Assembly: GCF_027941835.1 (NCBI RefSeq)
Contig: NZ_CP116005.1
Location: 372,001 to 436,000 of the forward strand
DNA: 64,000 bases
Direction of reading: 5' to 3'
From: Sphingosinicella microcystinivorans
GTDB lineage: Bacteria > Pseudomonadota > Alphaproteobacteria > Sphingomonadales > Sphingomonadaceae
The notes under the pieces are model-generated. The model was not told the origin of the DNA, made no database searches, and saw only the letters and a program-made list of their open reading frames with translations. Both the position numbers and the translations under genes were made by a program. Below, piece by piece: positions 56,481-64,000 of this stretch. The stretch's first letter is position 1. Each line of letters opens with the position of its first letter.

Positions 56481-57493
56481 GCGACGACATCGCCCCGCGT
56501 CGGGGCCGGGGACTGCTGCTCGCGCTCGGCGGCGCCGTGCTGTTCATCGGCCTTGCGACCCTGTTCGTCGAGCTGCTGCGGCCGCTCGCGCCGAGCCATG
56601 CCGCCGCGCAAACCGGCGATACGCGCCGCGCGCAGCCGCCCGAAGCCAAAATCGAGGCCAAGGACGCAGCCGCTTCCGGCACGCTGAGGCCGCCGATCGC
56701 GCACGTTCCCGTCACCGACATCGACAAGCCCCAGATCGACGAGGCCCGGCTCGCTGCGGGCGAAACGCCGCCCGCACCGGCCGCCGCCGCACCGGCGGCC
56801 CCGATCCCGGACGGGCCGATCGTGGCCGTCATCCTCACCGAGCTCGGACCCAACGCCGCCGCGGCGAAGGCGGCGATCGACCGGCTGCCCGCCGCCGTCA
56901 GCCTCGCCTTCTCGCCCTATGCCGACGCATCGCGCGACCTCGCGAAGGCCGCCAAGGCGGGCGGGCACGAGGTCTGGCTGTCGGTGCCGATGCAGCCCAA
57001 GTCGTACCCGCGCGTCAATCCGGGCCAGAACGTGCTGCTGACCGGCGAGGCCCCGGCCGAGAACGTGCGGCGGCTGAACTGGGCGCTCTCCCGCGTCGAG
57101 GCCCCGGTCGGCGTCACCAACATGATGGGCAGCGCCTTCACCGAAAGCGCCGCCGCGATGCGCCCGGTGCTGGATGCCGTGAAGGCGAAGCGGCTGTTCT
57201 ACGTGGACGCGCGCTCCTCGGGGCGCTCCGTGGGCGAGACGGAGGCCCGCGCCATCGGGCTTGCCGCCGCCACCAACGACCGCTTCCTCGACGAGCCGGA
57301 AACCCCCGCGAACATCCGCAGCAACCTCGACGCCCTCGTCGCCACCGCGAAGCGGCGCGGCTATGCGGTCGGCTATGCCCGCCCCGTCTCCACCACCATC
57401 GCCGAGATCGAGCGCTGGTCGGCGGAGCTCGAGGCGAAGGGCGTCACGCTCGTCGGCGCCAGCCTCGTCGCACGAAAGGCAAGCGATGGCTGA
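56477..57493 (+). CDS. YibQ-like divergent polysaccharide deacetylase
   Basis: About 338 residues, or 318 if it starts at GTG 56537. An N-terminal membrane or signal helix is followed by a Pro/Ala linker and a deacetylase-fold domain (about 110-330, VAVILTELGPNAAAAKAAI, WLSVPMQPKSYPRVNPG, VGVTNMMGSAF) of the DUF610/YibQ type, often encoded beside EnvC. The frame is open upstream to the ctpA stop and encodes APRRGRGLLL, a proper basic n-region, but the only in-frame initiator there is CTG at 56477, overlapping the stop as CTGA. The start is therefore uncertain. The family's catalytic ability is doubtful. Confidence 0.75.
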   Translation: MSDDIAPRRGRGLLLALGGAVLFIGLATLFVELLRPLAPSHAAAQTGDTRRAQPPEAKIEAKDAAASGTLRPPIAHVPVTDIDKPQIDEARLAAGETPPAPAAAAPAAPIPDGPIVAVILTELGPNAAAAKAAIDRLPAAVSLAFSPYADASRDLAKAAKAGGHEVWLSVPMQPKSYPRVNPGQNVLLTGEAPAENVRRLNWALSRVEAPVGVTNMMGSAFTESAAAMRPVLDAVKAKRLFYVDARSSGRSVGETEARAIGLAAATNDRFLDEPETPANIRSNLDALVATAKRRGYAVGYARPVSTTIAEIERWSAELEAKGVTLVGASLVARKASDG

Positions 57494-57950
57494 CCGGCTG
57501 CGCCCTGCGCATCTGCTGCTTCTGCTCGGGCCGTCCGCGCTGCTCGGCGGCGCGTTCGCGTTCCAGCACATCGGCGGGCTGCACCCCTGCGAGATGTGCA
57601 TCTGGCAGCGCTGGCCCCATGCGATCGCGCTGATCCTCGCCAGCCTCGCGCTGTTCGTGCCGGGCGCGGGCAAGCGCGCGCTGCTGGTGTTCGCCGCGCT
57701 CGCCGAACTCGTCACCGCCGGGATCGGCGTCTTCCACGCCGGCGTCGAGCAGCGCTGGTGGCAGGGGCCGAGCGCGTGCAGCGCGGGCGATCTCGGATCG
57801 GGCGATATATGGTCCAACATGCTGGCGACGCCGGTGGTGCAGTGCGACCAGATCGCGTGGTCGCTGGCGGGCATTTCGATGGCCGGATACAATGCCATCT
57901 TCTCCGGGCTGATCGCGGGAGTCGCGCTGTGGCTGATCCTGAAACGCTGA
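57486..57950 (+). CDS. dsbB: Disulfide bond formation protein B
   Basis: A 154-residue inner-membrane quinone reductase that reoxidises DsbA. Four hydrophobic helices; the first Cys pair is CEMC (C35, C38) in HPCEMCIWQRWPH, and the second is C98 and C120. It overlaps the yibQ-like gene by eight bases and coq7 by 22 bases, which links it with ubiquinone supply. Confidence 0.9.
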   Translation: MADRLRPAHLLLLLGPSALLGGAFAFQHIGGLHPCEMCIWQRWPHAIALILASLALFVPGAGKRALLVFAALAELVTAGIGVFHAGVEQRWWQGPSACSAGDLGSGDIWSNMLATPVVQCDQIAWSLAGISMAGYNAIFSGLIAGVALWLILKR

Positions 57951-58495
57951 AACACCCGCCGCAACACTCGCTTCCGGGCGACCGTGGCGCCGACATCGCC
58001 TCCATGCTGCGCGTCGATCAGGCGGGCGAGTACGGCGCGGCGCGCATCTATTCCGGGCAGCTCGCGGTGATGGGGAACCGCCATCCCGACAGCGCCGAGA
58101 TCGCGCGGATGCGCGCGCAGGAGCAGCACCACCTCGACGTCTTCAACCGCATGGTCGTGGAGCGCGGCGTGCGCCCGACGGCGCTGGCGCCGTTCTGGCA
58201 CGTGGCGGGCTATGCGCTCGGCGCGGCGACCGCGCTGATGGGCCCGCGCGCCGCGATGGCCTGCACTGCCGCCGTCGAGACCGAGATCGACCGCCACTAC
58301 GCCGAGCAGGCCGAGGCGCTCGGCGACAGCGACCCCGAATTCAAGGCGCGCATCGAGGAATTCGCCGCCGAGGAACGCGAACACCGCGCGACCGCCATCG
58401 CGCACGGCGCCGAGCAGGCGCCGGCCTATCCACTGCTCTCCGCCGCGATCCGGGCGGGATGCCGGGCCGCGATCGCGATCTCCAAGCGAATCTAG
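57929..58495 (+). CDS. coq7: Demethoxyubiquinone hydroxylase (Coq7)
   Basis: A 188-residue diiron oxygenase in ubiquinone synthesis. The ligands are in LRVDQAGEYGAA, EQHHLDVF (ExxH), VETEIDRHY and EEREHRATA (ExxH). The start is GTG at 57929, inside dsbB: the frame has no ATG that keeps the first diiron motif with a normal lead. Convergent with the FGE gene, with only five bases between stops. Confidence 0.92.
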   Translation: MADPETLKHPPQHSLPGDRGADIASMLRVDQAGEYGAARIYSGQLAVMGNRHPDSAEIARMRAQEQHHLDVFNRMVVERGVRPTALAPFWHVAGYALGAATALMGPRAAMACTAAVETEIDRHYAEQAEALGDSDPEFKARIEEFAAEEREHRATAIAHGAEQAPAYPLLSAAIRAGCRAAIAISKRI

Positions 58496-58500
58496 GGTGT

Positions 58501-59442
58501 CTAGCGCATGGATGCGGTTTTCCGGGCGGCGGGCGACGGCGGCGCCCTTCTGACCGTGCGGAACCCGATATGCGATGCGCCGAGGTCCTGTTCCTGCGCC
58601 TGAAAGGCCGCGGCCCGGAAATTCGCGCAGTAGTTCATGGAACAGAGATAGGAGCCGCCCTTGAGCAGCCTCGACCCGGCCATCGACGGCGCGGAACTGC
58701 GCGTCCACTCCCAGACATTGCCGATCATGTCCCGCACACCGAGGCTGTTCGCCTGAAAGCAGCCGACGGGTGCAATGCCCGTGTGCCGGTCCTGACCCGT
58801 ATCGCGCATGGGGAAAATCCCCTGCCACGTATTCGCGATGGGGCGGCCCTGCGCGTCGAACGCCCAGCTCAGCGGATCGCGCCCGGCACGCTGTTCCGCG
58901 CGCGCGGCGCGCTCCCATTGAACGACGTCGGGAAGTTCGGCGCCCTTCCATCGCGCATAGGCGGCGGCATCCGCGAACGTGACATGGACCACGGGATACC
59001 AGTCCTTGCCGTCGATAGTGCTTTCGGGGCCTTCGGGATGCCTCCACGACGCACCCGGCCGGAAGCGCCACCACTGGGCGGAATCGAGCGATCCGTCCCA
59101 ATGCGGCGGCGGAACGAAAACCGCCGATCCGCCTTCCCGTTCAGCCTCTGTGACATAGCCCGTCGCCGCGACGAAAGCGGCAAACTGGCCGTTGGTCACT
59201 TCATGGCTGTCAATCCAGAATTCCGGGACCTCGACCGATCGGCCTTCGCGGCCTTCCCCGTCCTCGCCGAGCAGGACGGTTCCCGCCGGCACCCGCACCA
59301 TGCGCGTATCCCGGCTGCACTGGATGCGCGCCGGCGAATTGCCGCCGCCGGCTTCCTGCCGAGACCCCTCCGGTGCAAGGACGCCGCCGCCGAGGCCAAG
59401 CCACAGAACGACCGGCACGAGCGCCATTCTGGTCATCGGCAT
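58501..59442 (-). CDS. Formylglycine-generating enzyme, exported type
   Basis: About 313 residues of the FGE-sulfatase fold. The C-terminal GGSYLCSMNYCANFR keeps both copper-binding catalytic cysteines (about C267 and C272), and IGNVWEWTRS and GASHIGFRTV are present, so it should oxidise the Cys of a sulfatase to formylglycine. The N-terminus (MPMTRMALVPVVLWLGLGGG) looks like a signal peptide or anchor, unusual because bacterial FGE is normally cytosolic. It lies 47 bases downstream of the Cys-type sulfatase it probably matures. Confidence 0.85.
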   Translation of the reverse strand: MPMTRMALVPVVLWLGLGGGVLAPEGSRQEAGGGNSPARIQCSRDTRMVRVPAGTVLLGEDGEGREGRSVEVPEFWIDSHEVTNGQFAAFVAATGYVTEAEREGGSAVFVPPPHWDGSLDSAQWWRFRPGASWRHPEGPESTIDGKDWYPVVHVTFADAAAYARWKGAELPDVVQWERAARAEQRAGRDPLSWAFDAQGRPIANTWQGIFPMRDTGQDRHTGIAPVGCFQANSLGVRDMIGNVWEWTRSSAPSMAGSRLLKGGSYLCSMNYCANFRAAAFQAQEQDLGASHIGFRTVRRAPPSPAARKTASMR

Positions 59443-59489
59443 CCGTTCCGCCCTTTCCCGAGAAAACACCGGTTCGGAAAGCGCCCCGA

Positions 59490-61799
59490 TCAAGGCGAAC
59501 CGCGGGGACCGGTATCGGCCATGCGCGCCGCCAGATCCTCGGCGCCGACCTCGAAATCGACACGCTCGATCCTGCCCGTGAACGTGAAGGGCGCGGCGTA
59601 GCCGGGAACGGCGGCCGTCAGTTCGTCACGGCCGATCTCCATGCCCTCCGTCACCAGACCGACGGCGGTGCTGCGAATCGGCGCCCTGCCGACAACCGCC
59701 CCGTCGATCTCCAGCGTCCCGGTTCCTCCCGCTCCCGAGCCGGCAGGCCGGAACGTGAACGAGACCGTCGATTCACCGGTCGGCACCCGCCGGTCGGACA
59801 CGAGGCGGACCGCATCGGTCTTGCGGTTCTGCTCGTAGATCAGCAGTCCATCCTTGATATAGAACGCCCAGCCCGCAGCGACGTCTCCGAGCGCAACGAT
59901 CACGCCGCCATCGGTGGACGCGGAGCGATTGATGCGGGCGCGGATGCGATACGGCGAACCCTGAAGCCGCGGCTGATCGGCAACCTTGATCGTCGGGTCG
60001 GCCGGATAGAAGGTGTGGAGGGCGCGCGACCCCTTCGGCGACAGGCCCGAGATCCGGTTGAGCAAGGTGCGATCGTCGATCGGCAGGACCTGATAGCGGC
60101 GCGCCGCCTCCCACCATTTCCGTTCCAGCTCCCTGACCTTTTCCGGGTACTCTGCCGCGAGATCCCTGGTTTCGGAGAAATCCTGATCGAGATTGTACAA
60201 TCGCCAGGGGGCTTCGTGATATTTCGACCCGTCAACGCGCCGGGAAACGAGCCGCCATCCATCGGCATAGTAGGCGCGGTTGCCTTCAATCTCGTAATAC
60301 TGTTCGCGCTTGACGCCGGGGGCGCGCGGCGCCGTGAACGAATAGGCCATGCTGACGCCTTCGATCGGCTTCGCTTCATGCCCGTTGTAGGTTTTCGGCG
60401 CTTCGATCTTCAGCACGTCGAGCAGGGTGGGAACGATGTCGTTCACGTGGTGGAACTGGGTTCGCACCTCGCCGCGCGCCTTGATTCCCCTGGGCCAGGA
60501 AATGATGAGCGGAACCCGGGCGCCGCCGCCGTCGGTGGTCCGCTTTCCTTCCTGCAAGGGTGTATTGCCCGCCTGCGCCCAGCCGTGGGGATAGTTCGGG
60601 TGCGTGTTCCAGTCGCCCAGGCTGTCGTAGTACTTGAGGTTTTCCGCGTTGGTCGCCGGCTCCCCCACGAAATACCCCGCCGCCACGTTGGCTTCGCCCT
60701 CGGGGCCGACGACGCGGCTGGCGCCGTTGTCCGAGGTCACGATGAAGATCGTGTTCTCGTAATCCCCGGTTTCCCGCAGGTGATCGAGAAGCCGGCCGAT
60801 GTTCCGGTCCGTGCGATCCAGAAAGGCCGCGAAATTTTCCTGGAAGCGGGCGTACATCCTCTTCTGGTCCGCGCTGAGGCTGTCCCACGCGACGACGCCG
60901 GGATTGCGCGGCGCGAGAACCGCGTTCGCGGGAACCAGCCCGGATTTCTTCTGGCGCGCAAGCCGCTGCGCGCGGATCCTGTCCCAGCCCGCATCGTATT
61001 TCCCCGCGTATTTCGCGCGGTCCTCGGGCTTCGTATGGTGCGGCGTGTGGGTCGCGCCGGTTGCGTACCAGAGCAGGAACGGCTTGTCGGGGCTCGACAC
61101 GCGCAGGTCGCGGATCATGGCGATCGCCTTGTCGGTCAGCGCGTCCGGCAGGTAGAAGCTGCCGTCGCCCGGCGGCTTGATGTACGTGGTGCCTTCGGCC
61201 AGCGACCCGGGATAGAACTGGCTGTCCTGCCCGCCGATGAACCCGTAGAAGCGATCGAACCCGCGATGCGTGGGCCAGTTGTGGAACGATCCGCTCGGCT
61301 TCGAATCCCTCGCCGAGACCTGATGCCATTTCCCGATCGCGATGGTCCCGTAGCCATACGGCTGGAGCAGTTCGGCGATGGTCGGCGCATCAAGGGTGAA
61401 GTCGTCGCGATAACCCGGGTAGCCCTGATCGACGATACCGTGCCAGCCCATCCCGGCCGAGTGGTGGTTGAGGCCGGTCAGCAGCGCAGCGCGCGTCGGC
61501 GTGCAAAGCGCCGTGGACGTGAAATGGTTGTAGCGCAGACCCTCGCTCGCGAGCCGGTCGATGTTCGGCGTGCTGACCTCCGACCCGTAGGCGCCGAAGT
61601 CGGCATAGCCGAGGTCGTCGAGAACGATGATGACGATGTTCGGCGCGCCGGCCGGCGCGCGGGGGCGCTCGACATAGCTGCGCGGCGGCGGGTTCGCGTC
61701 TTCCCGGGTCGGGGTCAGGTCCGGCGCGCTCGCCGCGGCGGGCAGCGACAGCGGCACGCACACGGCGCACAGCACGCGAAGGATCGACTTCATGGTCAT
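59490..61799 (-). CDS. Exported Cys-type sulfatase
   Basis: A 769-residue type I sulfatase. A signal peptide (about 1-26, ending PAAASA) precedes the alkaline-phosphatase-fold core with VLDDLGYADFG (calcium ligands), the formylglycine site LCTPTRAALLTG with Cys99, and IGKWH. The long C-terminal part (about 570-769) is beta-rich with DGGVIVALGD. It should act in the periplasm on sulfate esters; the substrate is unknown. Start 61799 has AAGGAG eight bases upstream. Confidence 0.92.
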   Translation of the reverse strand: MTMKSILRVLCAVCVPLSLPAAASAPDLTPTREDANPPPRSYVERPRAPAGAPNIVIIVLDDLGYADFGAYGSEVSTPNIDRLASEGLRYNHFTSTALCTPTRAALLTGLNHHSAGMGWHGIVDQGYPGYRDDFTLDAPTIAELLQPYGYGTIAIGKWHQVSARDSKPSGSFHNWPTHRGFDRFYGFIGGQDSQFYPGSLAEGTTYIKPPGDGSFYLPDALTDKAIAMIRDLRVSSPDKPFLLWYATGATHTPHHTKPEDRAKYAGKYDAGWDRIRAQRLARQKKSGLVPANAVLAPRNPGVVAWDSLSADQKRMYARFQENFAAFLDRTDRNIGRLLDHLRETGDYENTIFIVTSDNGASRVVGPEGEANVAAGYFVGEPATNAENLKYYDSLGDWNTHPNYPHGWAQAGNTPLQEGKRTTDGGGARVPLIISWPRGIKARGEVRTQFHHVNDIVPTLLDVLKIEAPKTYNGHEAKPIEGVSMAYSFTAPRAPGVKREQYYEIEGNRAYYADGWRLVSRRVDGSKYHEAPWRLYNLDQDFSETRDLAAEYPEKVRELERKWWEAARRYQVLPIDDRTLLNRISGLSPKGSRALHTFYPADPTIKVADQPRLQGSPYRIRARINRSASTDGGVIVALGDVAAGWAFYIKDGLLIYEQNRKTDAVRLVSDRRVPTGESTVSFTFRPAGSGAGGTGTLEIDGAVVGRAPIRSTAVGLVTEGMEIGRDELTAAVPGYAAPFTFTGRIERVDFEVGAEDLAARMADTGPRGSP

Positions 61800-61855
61800 G
61801 GCCCATGCTCCTTGAGTGGGGATCGCGGTCGATGGCATCGCCGCCCGCGGCATCG

Positions 61856-63406
61856 TCACGACGAGCGCCCGATCGTGTAGGAGGCGTAAGGCTGGAGCGC
61901 CGCGATCGCCGCGACCGGCTCGGGCGGCCGCCAGCGGAACTGGCGCACCTCGACGCGGTCCGGATAGGCATCGACGATGGAGAAGCCGTTTCGCTCCTCG
62001 ATCTTCGCGAGGTCCTCGGAATCGAGGACGGCGGGATGCCACGGGAAGACGCCGCGCACGCTGCTCGGGAAGCCCGGCGTGCCGGTGCCGATGGTGCCGG
62101 GCAGGATGGTGTGGACGGGGTTGGCGGACAGGTCGAGGTCGCCGCTGCGGGTGATCCGGCTGATGGCGCTCGCGTGCATGTCGCCGGAGATGCTGATCGC
62201 GGCGCGCTCCTTCTGCGCGCTGAGCGCCGCCGCGAGGCGCTGGTGCTGCTCGAACCAGCCCTGCTGCCAATAGCCCTTGTCGTTGTCGAACGCGCTGGTT
62301 TCGGACGGGCCGTCCGCATACCACTCGCCGAGCTTGCCGGCGGTCCACCCGAACGGGTTGGAGGGGGCGTGGATGTACTGCTTGGCGGTCGAGGCGCGCA
62401 GGCGCTCGATGAGGAACGCCTCGGCCTTCGGGAACAGCACGCCGGCGTCGGCGCCCGTCGACCAGCCGCGGCGGCAATCGAAAAGCGCGATCTCCAGAAG
62501 GTTGCCGACGCGCACCGTCTCCACCGTGCCCGCTTCGTATGGGTTGCCCCAGTCCGGCCGGCCGAGCGCGATCGGGTAGGCGAGCGCCGCCGTCTGCTGC
62601 TGCAGCCCGAAGATGAACGGGCGCGGCGGCAGGCTGTAGCCCCACGGCCCGGCGTTGTCGTTCTCGTAATAGTCGTGGTCGTCGGTGATGAAGACGAGCG
62701 GCACGGACGCGAAGCGATCCTCGTAGATCGACGCGATCTGGCGCCCGGCGATCGTGTTGATCGAGCGCCGGTTGGTTTCGGAATCGAACGCGAGATCCTG
62801 GTCGATCCACGCGATCTGGCGATACTGCGCCTCCGTGGCGGCGCGCCGCGCCGGATCGCGGCGGTACTTGAGCGCCGTGTCGAGATCCCAATAGACGTGG
62901 TCGCCATTCGCCACGGCGAGATCGGGCGCGAAGCTGAGCGCGCGGTCGAACAGGGCCCGGCGGACGGAGATCGGCAGGTATCCGTAGGGCCTCCCCGCCT
63001 CGTCGCCGCCCGCGCAGGTGAAGAACAGCACGCGGAAATGATCGGGCGCCGAATCCGGCGGCGGCAGCGTCTTCAGCGGCCACGGCTCGCGGAGCAGCCG
63101 ACCGCTCTCGTCGGACAGCGACAGCTCGTAGCGCCTGCCGCCCGGCAGACCGGACTGGACGAACGCCCACGCGTAGCCGTCGATGTCCGCCTTCTCGGCG
63201 GCGACGGCGCGCCCGTCGATGCGGAGCACGGGCGGCGCGGACGGCGGCGTATCCAGCAGCACCTTCACGGCCAGCGTGTCGTGCGTGGCGGACGGCAGGA
63301 TGGCGCGCACGGTCTTGCTGGTGCCGGACCACGCGACGCCGCCGTTCAGAATTCCGCCGAGGCCGAGCGCGGCGGTGCCTTTCAGAATATGGCGGCGATC
63401 GAACAT
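61856..63406 (-). CDS. PhoD-type alkaline phosphatase
   Basis: A 516-residue PhoD-family phosphodiesterase/phosphatase. A twin-arginine signal (MFDRRHILKGTAALGLGG) points to Tat export of a folded metalloprotein. An N-terminal beta domain is followed by the metal-binding core: FFTCAGGDE, VANGDHVYWD, FITDDHDYYEND and SISGDMHASAI. It uses Ca/Fe and acts on phosphodiesters or monoesters in the periplasm. Start 63406 has AGGAGC upstream. It lies 56 bases upstream of the sulfatase. Confidence 0.9.
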   Translation of the reverse strand: MFDRRHILKGTAALGLGGILNGGVAWSGTSKTVRAILPSATHDTLAVKVLLDTPPSAPPVLRIDGRAVAAEKADIDGYAWAFVQSGLPGGRRYELSLSDESGRLLREPWPLKTLPPPDSAPDHFRVLFFTCAGGDEAGRPYGYLPISVRRALFDRALSFAPDLAVANGDHVYWDLDTALKYRRDPARRAATEAQYRQIAWIDQDLAFDSETNRRSINTIAGRQIASIYEDRFASVPLVFITDDHDYYENDNAGPWGYSLPPRPFIFGLQQQTAALAYPIALGRPDWGNPYEAGTVETVRVGNLLEIALFDCRRGWSTGADAGVLFPKAEAFLIERLRASTAKQYIHAPSNPFGWTAGKLGEWYADGPSETSAFDNDKGYWQQGWFEQHQRLAAALSAQKERAAISISGDMHASAISRITRSGDLDLSANPVHTILPGTIGTGTPGFPSSVRGVFPWHPAVLDSEDLAKIEERNGFSIVDAYPDRVEVRQFRWRPPEPVAAIAALQPYASYTIGRSS

Positions 63407-63407
63407 G

Positions 63408-64000
63408 TCATTGCTCCTGAACGGGAATTGGCGAGGAAGCGGCAGGCGCGGCGGGCGCCGGGCGCGGTATCCGATACCGCAGCCTGAGGCCGAGCGCGGC
63501 GACGCCGAGCGCGAAGGAAATGAGCGTGATGGGCGGCAGCCCGCCCGGCCACGTCGACGGCTCGAACCAGCCGGAAAACCCCGGGAACGCCGCGTGGGTC
63601 CCGGCGATGAAGGCGACGGCCGCCAGCGCGTCGTAGCGGCGGACCGGGCTCCAGCCGGTTGCCTCCCGCTGGCCGACGTGGAACAGGACCGCGCTTGCCG
63701 CGCCGAGCGCAATGGCGGCGCCGGCGACCGCCGTGAGCTTCTGCCCGTCGAAGAACTTCGCGTAATAGGCGGGGCCGAGCAGCGCGAGCGAGAGCAGGAC
63801 ATGGGCGAGCGCGAAGCCGCCCGCCGCCGCCATCACGGGGCGCACGGCCCCCGCGCCCGGTCTGCCGGTGCGGAACACCGCGACGACGACCAGCGCGAGC
63901 ACGGCGAGCGCAAGGCTCTTGTTCAGCGTGTAGGACGGCCATTCGGACCAGGCGACGCCCTTGAAGACGTTGTAGCGCGCGGTCGCGTAGGCGAGCGCCG
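63408..64000 (-). CDS. Multi-pass membrane protein, C-terminal part (runs off window)
   Basis: The frame is open to the right edge, so the N-terminus is missing; about 197 codons are present. The visible part has five or so hydrophobic helices (ALAVLALVVVAVF, AGGFALAHVLLSLALLG, KLTAVAGAAIALGAASAVLF, ALAAVAFIAGTHAAF, ITLISFALGVAALGL) and a Pro/Ala tail. The family is not recognised. The stop lies two bases before the phoD ATG, so it is probably the first known gene of the hydrolase unit. Confidence 0.7.
   Translation of the reverse strand, partial: ALAYATARYNVFKGVAWSEWPSYTLNKSLALAVLALVVVAVFRTGRPGAGAVRPVMAAAGGFALAHVLLSLALLGPAYYAKFFDGQKLTAVAGAAIALGAASAVLFHVGQREATGWSPVRRYDALAAVAFIAGTHAAFPGFSGWFEPSTWPGGLPPITLISFALGVAALGLRLRYRIPRPAPAAPAASSPIPVQEQ

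Overview
The window is GC-rich DNA (roughly two thirds G+C by eye) from an alphaproteobacterium, most likely a sphingomonad (order Sphingomonadales). The pointers are a circularly permuted two-piece tmRNA, an alpha-type SspB, a DUF1465/RcdA-like protein, an Hsp20 gene with a ROSE-like RNA thermometer, a TonB-dependent receptor beside cytochromes P450, and a CCA encoded in both tRNA genes. The genus cannot be fixed from the sequence alone.

Region 1 (1-8475): the start of gmk, two c-di-GMP genes (7TM-GGDEF; TM-PAS-GGDEF-EAL-PilZ), then on the minus strand a GT4 glycosyltransferase, ssrA (tag ANDNEAFALAA), sspB and fumC. The tmRNA gene lies directly upstream of the gene for the adaptor that hands its tagged products to ClpXP. 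A 47-codon membrane protein sits in the gap before rpoC.

Region 2 (8626-23333): the transcription/translation core on the minus strand, in the order tRNA-Trp, secE, nusG, rplK, rplA, L10 leader, rplJ, rplL, terminator, rpoB, rpoC. A plus-strand MFS permease and a minus-strand AI-2E-type permease separate rplL from rpoB, so rpoBC must have its own promoter.

Region 3 (23581-32465): a coupled trehalose cassette (otsB, GH15 hydrolase, otsA), hsp20 with its thermometer, an RcdA-like protein, a VOC protein, two consecutive NYN-domain genes, rlmB flanked by two copies of a long inverted repeat, a membrane protein and tRNA-Tyr.

Region 4 (32449-38291): an integrative element in the 3' end of tRNA-Tyr, bounded by 22-bp direct repeats. 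Apart from a 2.5-kb IS21-family insertion with 7-bp target duplications, it holds only two genes, a primase/helicase-like protein and a tyrosine recombinase. Removing the IS restores the primase C-terminus in frame and an ATGA overlap with the integrase, so the ancestral element was about 3.3 kb.

Region 5 (38336-46036): an accessory catabolic cluster with an Lrp/AsnC regulator, two P450s, an acyl-CoA-dehydrogenase-fold flavin monooxygenase, a TonB-dependent receptor and two overlapping MarR-like regulators. A 37-bp palindrome between the divergent monooxygenase and P450 genes looks like an operator.

Region 6 (46136-58495): housekeeping genes on the plus strand: hspQ, rplU-rpmA, then a tightly packed run of GNAT, obgE, proB, proA, LLM oxidoreductase, nadD, rsfS, rlmH, envC-like, ctpA, yibQ-like, dsbB and coq7. 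Most junctions overlap by a few bases. Region 7 (58501-64000, minus strand) is a hydrolase group: a membrane protein cut by the window edge, a Tat-type PhoD phosphatase, a Cys-type sulfatase and a formylglycine-generating enzyme with its own export signal.
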